The position numbers were made by a program, and so were the translations under genes. From Methanobacteriota archaeon (GTDB lineage Archaea > Thermoplasmatota > DTKX01 > GCA-020343715), in the NCBI GenBank assembly GCA_030594725.1, contig JAUVEQ010000068.1, positions 1-9,791 on the forward strand: a stretch of 9,791 nucleotides of DNA. Direction: 5' to 3'. Positions 1 to 5,189 of this stretch are shown in pieces. The notes under the pieces were generated by a model that did no database searches, was not told where the DNA came from, and worked only from the letters and a program-made list of their open reading frames with translations. Within the stretch, counting starts at the first letter, position 1. The number at the start of each line of letters is the position of its first letter.

Positions 1-205
1 GGACGAGCTTGATCGTGCCATCGTCCTCCACCAGGACCTGGGGAGGGAAGTACTTGGAGAAGACCACGGCGAACCGCTTCGCCCCGACCTCCTCCAGTAG
101 GTGCTCGGCGGCCAGCTTGCCCACGTTGCCCACGCCGGGCAGTCCCTCCACGAAGATGGGGTCCCGGAGTTCCGGGCGTTCCTCGAAGACGATCTCAACA
201 TCCAT
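1..205 (-). CDS. PAC2-family (proteasome assembly chaperone-like) protein, N-terminal part only
   Basis: The visible 68 residues start MDVEIVFEERPELRDPI and contain the glycine-rich segment GLPGVGNVGKLAAEHLL, then KYFPPQVLVEDDG. This is the characteristic opening of the archaeal PAC2 (former DUF75) family, whose members include proteasome assembly chaperones related to PbaA/PbaB. The gene runs off the left edge, so the C-terminal half is not seen. Two in-frame ATGs exist, at 214 and 205. An AGGAGG ribosome binding site abuts the 214 ATG directly but sits 9 bases from the 205 ATG, so 205 is preferred. The gene follows nop10 after 13 bases and is the last visible member of the L44e-S27e-aIF2alpha-Nop10 operon, a gene order seen in many archaea. 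The family call is firm; the exact role in proteasome assembly is inferred from the family. Confidence 0.85.
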   Translation of the reverse strand, partial: MDVEIVFEERPELRDPIFVEGLPGVGNVGKLAAEHLLEEVGAKRFAVVFSKYFPPQVLVEDDGTIKLV

Positions 206-218
206 GCTCTTCATCCTC

Positions 219-398
219 CTATTCATTATCCTCTTGGCCTTCGGCCTGCTTCTTGAGGGCGCGCCGGTACCTGCCGTACCGGTCCTCGGGTGAGTACCTG
301 GCGGGGCCCGCGCGCTCGGTGTTCCCGCCACAGCTGGAGCATGCGTTCTCCAGGGTGTAATCGCCGCATACCGGGCAGCGGCTGAGCGCCATACCCAT
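219..398 (-). CDS. nop10: H/ACA ribonucleoprotein complex subunit Nop10
   Basis: A 59-residue protein of the Nop10 family, a small subunit of the H/ACA guide RNP that directs pseudouridylation of rRNA and contacts the Cbf5 catalytic subunit. A four-cysteine zinc knuckle is visible (C8, C11, C20, C23: CPVCGDYTL then CSSC), followed by the diagnostic Nop10 segment ARYSPEDRYGRYRRALKK at about 33-50. The C-terminal tail is acidic. The ATG at 398 is chosen because GGAG lies 5 bases upstream and its first base is the last base of the aIF2alpha stop (TGATG overlap). A GTG at 401 and an ATG at 392 are alternatives. Length and cysteine spacing are normal for archaeal Nop10. Translational coupling to aIF2alpha is likely from the overlap. 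Confidence 0.93.
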   Translation of the reverse strand: MGMALSRCPVCGDYTLENACSSCGGNTERAGPARYSPEDRYGRYRRALKKQAEGQEDNE

Positions 399-1186
399 CA
401 CGTCTCCGTGCGGTGGAAGCTGCCCTCTCCACCGTGTTCGGTCATGTATCCTATCACACGATCCTGGGCCAGCTTCAGCTCCTCCTCCGCATCCTTGTAG
501 TTGAGGGCCTTGACCTGGACGCCGTACCGGGGCGCCCCGAGGTACTGGACGTTTATCGTTATCTCGTCGTCCTCCACCTTGTCGGCCAGCTTCAGGGCCT
601 CGCGGATCACATCAACGCCGTTGGGCGAGATGCTACCCAGCTTGAAGTAGCCGCGTATCTCCACCGTGGGGGGGACGATGCTGTCCTGGGCCACCTGGAT
701 GAAGTTCTCGGTCCAGACACCCTCGAACCCCTCGTCGGCGAGGACCTTCGAGTTGAGGGCGACCTCCTCCAGGGCGCCGTAGAGGGTGCCGAACTCCTCC
801 ACAAGACGGTTCCCGAACTCCTCCCAGGCATGATCGGGGGTAATACCGCTGCGCTCGGCGATCAGCTCGAACAGCTTCTCAGCCCGCTGCTCGTTCTTCC
901 ACTGCTGGATCTTCTCGCGCCGCTGGTGCTCGTTGACCTGCTTGAGCGAGAGGTCGATGTGACCCTTCTTGGTGTGGACCGACATGACCTTGGTGACGAT
1001 CTTCTGATTCTCGCGGACGTAGTCGCGGATGTACTTGACCCAGCCGGGCGCCACCTCGGCAACGTGGATGAAGCCCTCCTTTCCAGGGTACTCCTCCAGC
1101 TTGACGAAGGCGCCGAAGTTCTCGACCTTGGCAACAGTTCCCACGACCAGCTCCCCCTCCTCGGGGAAGCCCACGAGCTTTCCCAT
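398..1186 (-). CDS. eif2a: Translation initiation factor aIF2 subunit alpha
   Basis: A 262-residue protein, the usual length for archaeal IF2 alpha, part of the aIF2 heterotrimer that delivers initiator Met-tRNA to the ribosome. Residues about 12-84 form an S1 RNA-binding domain (GELVVGTVAKVENFGAFVKL, GFIHVAEVA, KGHIDLSLKQVN). A helical domain follows (about 88-175), then the alpha/beta gamma-binding domain (about 176-262, with VEIRGYFKLGSISPNGVDVI). The ATG at 1186 overlaps the S27e stop (TAATG). The reading frame stays open upstream to 1522, but that part is antisense-like arginine/glycine-rich sequence lying over S27e and L44e and is not coding. The loop matching the eukaryotic Ser51 region reads EVAPGW and has no serine, so phosphorylation control of the eukaryotic type is not expected at this site. 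Confidence 0.97.
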   Translation of the reverse strand: MGKLVGFPEEGELVVGTVAKVENFGAFVKLEEYPGKEGFIHVAEVAPGWVKYIRDYVRENQKIVTKVMSVHTKKGHIDLSLKQVNEHQRREKIQQWKNEQRAEKLFELIAERSGITPDHAWEEFGNRLVEEFGTLYGALEEVALNSKVLADEGFEGVWTENFIQVAQDSIVPPTVEIRGYFKLGSISPNGVDVIREALKLADKVEDDEITINVQYLGAPRYGVQVKALNYKDAEEELKLAQDRVIGYMTEHGGEGSFHRTET

Positions 1187-1386
1187 TACTCGACAACCCC
1201 TACCATCTCGCCCTTGAGGTCGGCCTTGCCGCCGGTCGGTTCCGCAAGGGTGCCACCGCACACCTGGCAGTTGACGACGGTGTTGGTACGCCAGAAAAGG
1301 ACCTGTTCGTTGCTGCAATCGGTGCACTTCACCTTTACGAAGCCGCCATGGACGACCTCCTGTGGTTCCTCTTCCATCTTGATCAT
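1186..1386 (-). CDS. rps27e: 30S ribosomal protein S27e
   Basis: A 66-residue zinc-ribbon ribosomal protein of the small subunit. The core FVKVKCTDCSNEQVLFWRTN and VVNCQVCGGTLAEPTGGKA matches the S27e family, with zinc ligands C21, C24, C40 and C43. The ATG at 1386 overlaps the L44e stop (TGATG). A second ATG at 1377 would remove the first three residues and gives a better spacing (11 versus 2 bases) from the GGAG upstream, so the start is uncertain by three codons. It is the second gene of the operon and its own stop overlaps the aIF2alpha start. Length is normal for archaeal S27e. Confidence 0.95.
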   Translation of the reverse strand: MIKMEEEPQEVVHGGFVKVKCTDCSNEQVLFWRTNTVVNCQVCGGTLAEPTGGKADLKGEMVGVVE

Positions 1387-1664
1387 CACTCCGTGAGCTC
1401 GAACCTCTTGGCCCGTATGCTAGGCGACTGGTGGGCCTTGCTGCAGTCCTTGCAACGATAGCGCAGGGCCACCCGCTTGGTGGGCTTCTCACGACCCTCG
1501 TACTTGGGACGGGGGAAACCACGGTAACCGGCCATCACTCGCCGGAATCGCCGCTGGCCCATCTTGTGCTCCGACGCCTTCTTCTTCTTCACTCTCTCGA
1601 CGGCGTGGAGGGTGTGCTTCTTGCACGTGGGACAGTACCGACTGACGTTCCTGGGCATCTTCAC
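1386..1664 (-). CDS. rpl44e: 50S ribosomal protein L44e
   Basis: A 92-residue ribosomal protein of the large subunit, of normal family length. It carries the typical N-terminus MKMPRNVSRYCPTCKKHT, a basic middle (VERVKKKKASEHKMGQRRFRRVM), the conserved GYRGFPRPKYEGREKPTKR segment, and a C-terminal RYRCKDCSKAH. Zinc ligands are C11, C14, C71 and C74. The start is taken as GTG at 1664 because family members usually begin Met-x-Met/Ile-Pro and GGGGTGA lies just upstream. The ATG at 1658 (MPRN) is the alternative. It is the first gene of the minus-strand operon, with a TATA box at 1708-1716 and a predicted leader of roughly 20 bases. Confidence 0.96.
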   Translation of the reverse strand: MKMPRNVSRYCPTCKKHTLHAVERVKKKKASEHKMGQRRFRRVMAGYRGFPRPKYEGREKPTKRVALRYRCKDCSKAHQSPSIRAKRFELTE

Positions 1665-1707
1665 ATACTCACCCCTAGGGCGACGGTCCCTCCGTACCGC
1701 CTACCTG

Positions 1708-1716
1708 TATAAAAAA
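1708..1716 (-). promoter_or_regulatory. TATA box of the L44e-S27e-aIF2alpha-Nop10-PAC2 operon
   Basis: Read on the minus strand the element is TTTTTTATA in an otherwise GC-rich spacer. Its centre lies near 1712, which predicts transcription starting near 1686, about 22 bases before the GTG of L44e. That leaves room for the GGGGTGA ribosome binding site. No other AT-rich element lies between it and the gene. Confidence 0.65.
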
Positions 1717-1746
1717 CTTGTCCACCTGGGCAGGGGGTACTGGCCG

Positions 1747-1776
1747 TGGTCCGATCTGGGCCTTTTTCGGGGACCA
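1747..1776. repeat. Inverted repeat TGGTCC/GGACCA in the divergent promoter spacer
   Basis: Perfect 6-base arms at 1747-1752 and 1771-1776 are separated by 18 bases that include a T5 run (CCTTTTTCGG). It lies between the two divergent TATA boxes. It could be a regulator-binding site shared by both directions; equally, arms this short occur by chance in GC-rich DNA. Confidence 0.3.
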
Positions 1777-1794
1777 GCGAGACCGTAACTCGCT
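1776..1794. repeat. Inverted repeat AGCGAG-7-CTCGCT abutting the zinc-ribbon gene TATA box
   Basis: Perfect 6-base arms AGCGAG (1776-1781) and CTCGCT (1789-1794) flank ACCGTAA. The right arm ends six bases before the TATA element at 1801-1808, so the repeat covers the place where TFB contacts its recognition element. A bound protein here would be expected to affect promoter assembly. Its role as an operator is inference. Confidence 0.4.
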
Positions 1795-1800
1795 AAATTA

Positions 1801-1808
1801 TTTATATA
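1801..1808 (+). promoter_or_regulatory. TATA box of the zinc-ribbon gene (leaderless transcript predicted)
   Basis: TTTATATA sits in an AT-rich patch, the strongest TATA-like element in the window. Its centre at 1804.5 is 26.5 bases upstream of the GTG at 1831, the distance expected between an archaeal TATA box and the transcription start. The mRNA should therefore begin at or next to the start codon. This agrees with the absence of any ribosome binding site in the cytosine-rich stretch just before 1831. Confidence 0.7.
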
Positions 1809-1830
1809 CTGACGTTCCATCTGACCCCCG

Positions 1831-2025
1831 GTGCGACCTGTGGAGAGGAAGTTCATACCAAGGATGGTCTGCGACGATTGCGGCGCCATCCAGGTGAACA
1901 ACCTGGGGGGAAGATGCCTGGTCCCCGGATGCGTTGGAAGGCTCGAGGTCCACTTCGAGGATGCGGCACTCTTCGCCAAGCAGGTGGAGGAGGACGCAAT
2001 CGTCAGTTGGATAAGCCTCATCTGA
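1831..2025 (+). CDS. Small four-cysteine zinc-ribbon protein, function unknown
   Basis: A 64-residue protein that I do not recognise as a named family. It has two cysteine pairs, C14/C17 (VCDDCG) and C29/C34 (RCLVPGC), spaced CX2C-X11-CX4C, which should form a single zinc ribbon. The second half (HFEDAALFAKQVEEDAIVSW) is likely helical and acidic. The GTG at 1831 is chosen because the TATA box lies exactly one promoter length upstream, implying leaderless translation. A GTG at 1840 and an ATG at 1864 are alternatives, but the ATG would sit just before the first cysteine pair. It is divergent from the ribosomal operon and in line with the mscS-like gene 75 bases downstream, which appears to have its own promoter. 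Small zinc ribbons of this type often bind nucleic acid or protein; no specific role can be read here. Confidence 0.75.
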   Translation: MRPVERKFIPRMVCDDCGAIQVNNLGGRCLVPGCVGRLEVHFEDAALFAKQVEEDAIVSWISLI

Positions 2026-2030
2026 TGTTC

Positions 2031-2063
2031 CCCTGACCGGATCGGCCGGGGGACAACCTTTTT
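2031..2063 (+). terminator. Possible terminator: short hairpin followed by T5
   Basis: CCGG (2037-2040) and CCGG (2046-2049) can pair around ATCGG, and CCC (2031-2033) can extend the stem with GGG (2050-2052) across a TGA bulge. A T5 run at 2059-2063 follows. It lies just after the zinc-ribbon stop codon. The same T-run can also be read as the mscS promoter element, and the two roles are not exclusive. Confidence 0.3.
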
Positions 2064-2064
2064 C
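2055..2064 (+). promoter_or_regulatory. Probable TATA-like element of the mscS gene
   Basis: AACCTTTTTC is centred near 2060, which predicts transcription from about 2087 and a leader of about 14 bases. That leader would carry GGTG (2090-2093), 7 bases before the ATG at 2101. A nearly identical element, AAACCTTTTTT, precedes the acidic orphan gene on the minus strand (5881-5893), which supports it being a promoter signal in this genome. Confidence 0.45.
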
Positions 2065-2100
2065 TGCACATCCTGCCATCCCCCGCGACGGTGGGATATC

Positions 2101-3180
2101 ATGGTGGATTTCCTTGGATACGATATAGACTTGCCTCCTCCCCTTGACGAACCCTGGGGCCAGTTCGTGGTACTGCTGCTCATATGGGTCCTCATCGGCT
2201 TGGCGGTCCTGCTCATCGTGCGCCCGATACTTCGCAGGGTCTTCAAGGACACCGAGACGGAAGTGGACGAGAAGATCCTCAAGATAATCGGGGGTCCCGT
2301 TATCGGGTTCATCTTCTTCTACGGGTTCATCCAGTCGATGCAGGTGTTCCCCAACGTTCCCGACTGGTTCATGGACGGGCTGATGAAGGTCTACGCCATC
2401 GTGGTGCCATTCCTTGTGGTCTACCTCGCCTACAAGGTGTTCAAGGCGGTCTTCATGCCCCTGGGCATGGAGTACTCCAAGAGGACGGAGACGGAGCTGG
2501 ACGACGTGCTCGTTCCCCTCATCGACAAGATCGGTGGGCTCCTCATCATCATACTTGGCCTGTTCTGGATCGCCTCCACCCAGGGTGTCAACGTGACGGT
2601 GTTCATCGCCGGCTTCGGCATAATCGGCCTGGTCATCGCCTTCGCGATGCAGGACACGCTGGCCAACTTCTTCGCAGGCATCTTCCTCATGACCGACCGG
2701 CCCTTCAAGGTGGGGGACACCATCCTCATTGACGGCGACTATTGTCGCGTGGAGAAGATCGGGCTCCGGACCACGTGGCTCTACAACAGGTTCGACCACG
2801 ACATCGTCATATTCCCGAACAACGAGATGGCGGGAAGCAAGATCGTGAACCTGACCGAGCCCGACCACAAGTTCAAGACCAAGGTCGCCGTCGGCGTCGC
2901 GTACGGTTCCGACCTGGACAAGGTCCAGGAGATCATGCTCCAGGCCCTGAGGGATCAGCCCGGTGTCATCCTCGACGACCCCGACAAGGCGCCGTTCTGC
3001 CGCTTCCAGGAGTTCGGTGACAGCTCCTTGAACTTCAAGGCCACCGCGTGGATCAACGACCTCTTCGACCAGTGGAAGATCGCCCACGATGCGCGCCTCG
3101 AGATCAACAGGCGCTTCGCCGAGGAGGAGATCGAGATCCCCTTCCCTCAGATGGACGTCCACATGGAGAAGGACACCTAG
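2101..3180 (+). CDS. MscS-family small-conductance mechanosensitive channel
   Basis: A 359-residue membrane protein that should open under membrane tension to release solutes during hypo-osmotic shock. Hydrophobic segments lie at about 22-42, 61-80, 97-117 and 144-162, followed by the pore-lining helix and family signature at about 165-196 (GLVIAFAMQDTLANFFAGIF, then DRPFKVGD). The beta domain follows (RVEKIGLRTTWL, IVIFPNNEMAGSKIVN), then the C-terminal alpha/beta domain ending IPFPQMDVH, the usual MscS finish. The two N-terminal helix pairs look like an internal duplication: each has a helix, a basic/hydrophobic linker, a TETE(V/L)D(E/D) motif (51-57 and 129-135) and a second helix. The ATG at 2101 has GGTG 7 bases upstream. 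A C-terminal extension beyond the core is essentially absent. Family assignment is firm; conductance and gating properties cannot be read. Confidence 0.95.
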   Translation: MVDFLGYDIDLPPPLDEPWGQFVVLLLIWVLIGLAVLLIVRPILRRVFKDTETEVDEKILKIIGGPVIGFIFFYGFIQSMQVFPNVPDWFMDGLMKVYAIVVPFLVVYLAYKVFKAVFMPLGMEYSKRTETELDDVLVPLIDKIGGLLIIILGLFWIASTQGVNVTVFIAGFGIIGLVIAFAMQDTLANFFAGIFLMTDRPFKVGDTILIDGDYCRVEKIGLRTTWLYNRFDHDIVIFPNNEMAGSKIVNLTEPDHKFKTKVAVGVAYGSDLDKVQEIMLQALRDQPGVILDDPDKAPFCRFQEFGDSSLNFKATAWINDLFDQWKIAHDARLEINRRFAEEEIEIPFPQMDVHMEKDT

Positions 3181-3209
3181 GTCCCAAGGCGATGCCTGGA
3201 CCGTCCATC

Positions 3210-3235
3210 GTCCAGCACCAGAGGTCCAGCACCAG
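3210..3235. repeat. Tandem 12-base direct repeat GTCCAGCACCAG in the convergent spacer
   Basis: Two perfect copies, at 3210-3221 and 3224-3235, are separated by AG (period 14). They lie just past the mscS stop codon, in the 104-base spacer between the convergent mscS and SPFH genes. The spacer holds no open frame I would call a gene and no clear T-run terminator. The repeat may reflect slippage duplication; no function is evident. Confidence 0.6.
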
Positions 3236-3261
3236 CTCTGTCCTGTCGTGACGATACGTTC

Positions 3262-3273
3262 GACCCATGGGTC
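3262..3273. repeat. Perfect 12-base palindrome GACCCATGGGTC between convergent genes
   Basis: The sequence equals its own reverse complement over 12 bases and lies 12 bases from the SPFH stop codon. As RNA from either strand it could fold only with a strained loop, so a symmetric protein-binding site or a weak bidirectional stop signal is as likely as a hairpin. No T-run follows on either strand. Confidence 0.5.
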
Positions 3274-3284
3274 ACGGGAACCTA

Positions 3285-4550
3285 CTACTTTCCCAACGTC
3301 TCCCTCGGCTTCCTCTCCAAGGACATGGTGTCCGAGGCGTCGAGATCCAGCTCATGGGTCATCACCCGCTCGGCCAGTTCCATCGTTTCCTTGCTCTCGT
3401 CCTCTTTCTCCTTCTCGATGGACTGCAGCTGGGCCGCTATGTTCTCCGGTGATGGTATCTCCCCGAGAATGTTGTGGGTCGGGCCGACGATGCGCTCCAG
3501 CTCCGCAACATCCGTGACGGGGCGGTCAGGCACGGTCCGGCTGGCGCCCATGTACTCGGCGGCACCCTCGATGAGCTTGCTGACCTCGAAGGGGAATATG
3601 ATCTTGGTGGCCTTCCCGTAGGCCATGGTGGCCAGGGTGTTGAGGGACTTGACCGTGAGGGCCTTCTGGTCCAGCGTGGCCGCGCCGACGGCCAGGATGC
3701 GAAGCGCCTGGGCCTCTCCCTGGGCCTCCAGGATCTGGCGCAGCCGCTCGCCCTCTGACTCGACGATCTTCGACTGCTTGATGCCCTCCGCCTGCAGGAT
3801 GCGTGACCGCTTGGCGCCCTCCGCCTCAAGGATGGCCGACCGCTTCACACCGTCGGCGCGCAGTATGGCCGCACGTCGCTCCCTCTCCGCGGCGGTCTGC
3901 TCCTCCATGGCCGCCTTGACCGCGCCCACGGGGTCCACCTCGCGGATCTCCACCATCTCCACCTTGACTCCCCACGGGTCCGTGGCCTCGTCCAGGGTGT
4001 CCCTGAGCTGGTGGTTGATGACGGCCCGGTTGTACAGCACCTCGTCCAGCTCCATGTCCCCGATGGTGGACCGGAGGGTGGTCTGGGCCAGGGCCACCGT
4101 GGCCAGCTTGTAGTTCGTCACCTGGAAGAACGCCTTCTCCGGATCGACGACCTTGATGTAGATGATGGCGTCCACCCGGGTGGGCGAGTTGTCCTTGGTG
4201 ATGACCTCCTGCTGGGGTACGTCGAACACCTGGGTACGCAGGTCCATGCGCATCACCTTGGTGATGAGCGGCGGAACGAGGTTGAGGCCGGGGTTCAACC
4301 GGCCAGAGTACTTGCCCAGCACGATCTTGAGGCCCTGCTCGTAGGGTTGGATGATGACAACTCCCTTGTACAGCAGGAACACCAGTAGCAGCGCGATCAG
4401 TATGAAGATGAACCAGAAGAAGTAGACCTCGGAACTGGGCTCCTCGTCCTGGGCGGCCACGGCCGAGGCCAGCATGGCCATTGTCACAATCGTCAACATC
4501 GCCACGAAGGCCCCTCGGGCCCACATGGGCTTGCGAATCCCGTCTTCCAT
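3285..4550 (-). CDS. SPFH/Band 7 (stomatin/paraslipin-like) membrane protein
   Basis: A 421-residue SPFH-family protein, expected to form oligomeric membrane-associated scaffolds. It has two N-terminal hydrophobic segments: 12-33, which reads like a signal peptide ending ASAVAAQ, and 41-61, a transmembrane helix. The Band 7 domain follows (about 65-225: VVIIQPYEQGLKIVLGKYSG, NPGLNLVPP, MDLRTQVFDVPQQEVITKDN, VDAIIYIKV). Then comes a coiled coil with five 11-residue repeats of the type AILEAEGAKRS (228-282), a helix (LNTLATMAYGKATKIIFPFE) and a charged tail. The ATG at 4550 is preferred: a GTG at 4559 lies only 2 bases from the GAGGAA, whereas GTGAT is 4 bases from the ATG. It lies 51 bases downstream of the nfeD-like gene, the classical NfeD-stomatin pairing. 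It is 421 residues, longer than minimal stomatins because of the extra N-terminal segment and tail. Confidence 0.93.
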   Translation of the reverse strand: MEDGIRKPMWARGAFVAMLTIVTMAMLASAVAAQDEEPSSEVYFFWFIFILIALLLVFLLYKGVVIIQPYEQGLKIVLGKYSGRLNPGLNLVPPLITKVMRMDLRTQVFDVPQQEVITKDNSPTRVDAIIYIKVVDPEKAFFQVTNYKLATVALAQTTLRSTIGDMELDEVLYNRAVINHQLRDTLDEATDPWGVKVEMVEIREVDPVGAVKAAMEEQTAAERERRAAILRADGVKRSAILEAEGAKRSRILQAEGIKQSKIVESEGERLRQILEAQGEAQALRILAVGAATLDQKALTVKSLNTLATMAYGKATKIIFPFEVSKLIEGAAEYMGASRTVPDRPVTDVAELERIVGPTHNILGEIPSPENIAAQLQSIEKEKEDESKETMELAERVMTHELDLDASDTMSLERKPRETLGK

Positions 4551-4576
4551 CGATATCACTTCCTCGAATGTGATGA

Positions 4577-4588
4577 ATGTATATTGAT
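4577..4588 (-). promoter_or_regulatory. Possible internal TATA box for the SPFH gene
   Basis: Read on the minus strand, TCAATATACATT is an AT-rich patch inside the 51-base NfeD-SPFH gap. Centred near 4582, it would start transcription near 4556, just before the ATG at 4550. It suggests the SPFH gene can be expressed separately from nfeD, but there is only sequence resemblance behind this. Confidence 0.35.
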
Positions 4589-4601
4589 TGGGCGGGCGCC
4601 C

Positions 4602-5120
4602 CTAGGCGTCCACCTCCACGAGGGTCTCCTCCCAACTGGTCGTGGTGCTCTGGTCCACCGGTCGAACCACCACCTTGACCCCCACGACGGCGGTGACCAC
4701 CACCTTGGTCCCCTCGGGTATGACCTGCTCCGAGGTGGCGCTCCAGATCTCCTGCTCGATCATGACCTTGCCCCTGATGTTGCCGGGTGAGACGTCCTTC
4801 TTGACCCAGCCCGTCCTCCCCACGAGGGCATCGGAGGACAATGTTGTAGGTTTACCGGGCGGAGCCAGGTGCTTGTAGAAGTAGAAGGCGATCAGGAAGG
4901 CGGGCACGAAGGCGAGGATGAAGATCACAGGGGCCCACAGGCTGGTCGTGAGCTCTGGTAGTGCCATGAGGAGCGCGCCCACGATCATGAGGGCGATGCC
5001 TGGCACCAGGATGAAGGTCCCGGGGGTGAAGGCCTCGGCCAATATCAGGATGACGCCGACGACGAAGATGATCAGTCCGATGGTGTTAACGACCAGTGTT
5101 CGTTCCCCCGTATCTTGCAT
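4602..5120 (-). CDS. NfeD-family membrane protein, short form (OB-fold type)
   Basis: A 172-residue NfeD homologue, the usual operon partner of SPFH/stomatin proteins. Three hydrophobic segments lie at about 9-29, 33-53 and 61-81 (the first pair includes LAEAFTPGTFILVPGIALMIVGALL, a family hallmark). The C-terminal soluble OB-fold domain spans about 98-155, with LVGRTGWVKKDVSPGNIRGKV, IWSATSEQVIPEGTKVVV and VVGVKVVV. The ClpP-like serine protease domain of long NfeD proteins is absent, so this is the short, non-proteolytic form. NfeD OB domains are thought to act with the neighbouring SPFH oligomer in membrane quality control; that role is inferred from the family. The ATG at 5120 has no ribosome binding site, and a TATA-like element lies about 20 bases upstream, so a leaderless or near-leaderless mRNA is possible. 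Confidence 0.92.
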   Translation of the reverse strand: MQDTGERTLVVNTIGLIIFVVGVILILAEAFTPGTFILVPGIALMIVGALLMALPELTTSLWAPVIFILAFVPAFLIAFYFYKHLAPPGKPTTLSSDALVGRTGWVKKDVSPGNIRGKVMIEQEIWSATSEQVIPEGTKVVVTAVVGVKVVVRPVDQSTTTSWEETLVEVDA

Positions 5121-5134
5121 TAGGAGATTCCATC

Positions 5135-5145
5135 TACTTAAATCC
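5135..5145 (-). promoter_or_regulatory. Possible TATA box of the nfeD-SPFH pair
   Basis: Read on the minus strand, GGATTTAAGTA is the only AT-rich patch upstream of the ATG at 5120. Its centre is about 20-21 bases from the ATG, somewhat shorter than the ideal 26, so the exact element is uncertain. The ATG has no ribosome binding site, which suits a leaderless transcript. Confidence 0.35.
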
Positions 5146-5148
5146 TAT

Positions 5149-5161
5149 CCCTTCTGAAGGG
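5149..5161. repeat. Interrupted palindrome CCCTTC-T-GAAGGG upstream of nfeD
   Basis: Perfect 6-base arms flank a single central base. It lies immediately upstream of the presumed nfeD TATA element and about 28 bases past the stop of the acidic orphan gene. Placement suits a regulator site acting on the NfeD/SPFH promoter. A transcription stop for the upstream gene is less likely because the one-base centre prevents a relaxed RNA hairpin. Confidence 0.4.
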
Positions 5162-5189
5162 TACTGGCCCCGAAGCTGGCATGACCGGT

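Noticed and set aside
413..1396. A 327-codon plus-strand open frame over aIF2alpha and S27e
   Set aside because: It is fully antisense to two conserved translation genes, with Leu/Val/Asp-rich composition typical of an antisense shadow.
1187..1522. In-frame upstream extension of aIF2alpha
   Set aside because: The extension overlaps S27e and L44e in another frame and is Arg/Gly-rich without similarity to the family. The family length and S1 domain start fit the ATG at 1186.
1665..1830. A tRNA or small structured RNA in the divergent spacer
   Set aside because: The inverted repeats are short and do not form a cloverleaf or a snoRNA-like box arrangement that I can see; promoter elements explain the AT-rich parts.
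1798..3162. A 454-codon open frame on the minus strand opposite the zinc-ribbon and mscS genes
   Set aside because: It is antisense to a clear MscS channel. Its composition (dense Asp, Glu, His, Val, Leu and Gly) is what the complement of GC3-rich codons gives, and no domain is visible.
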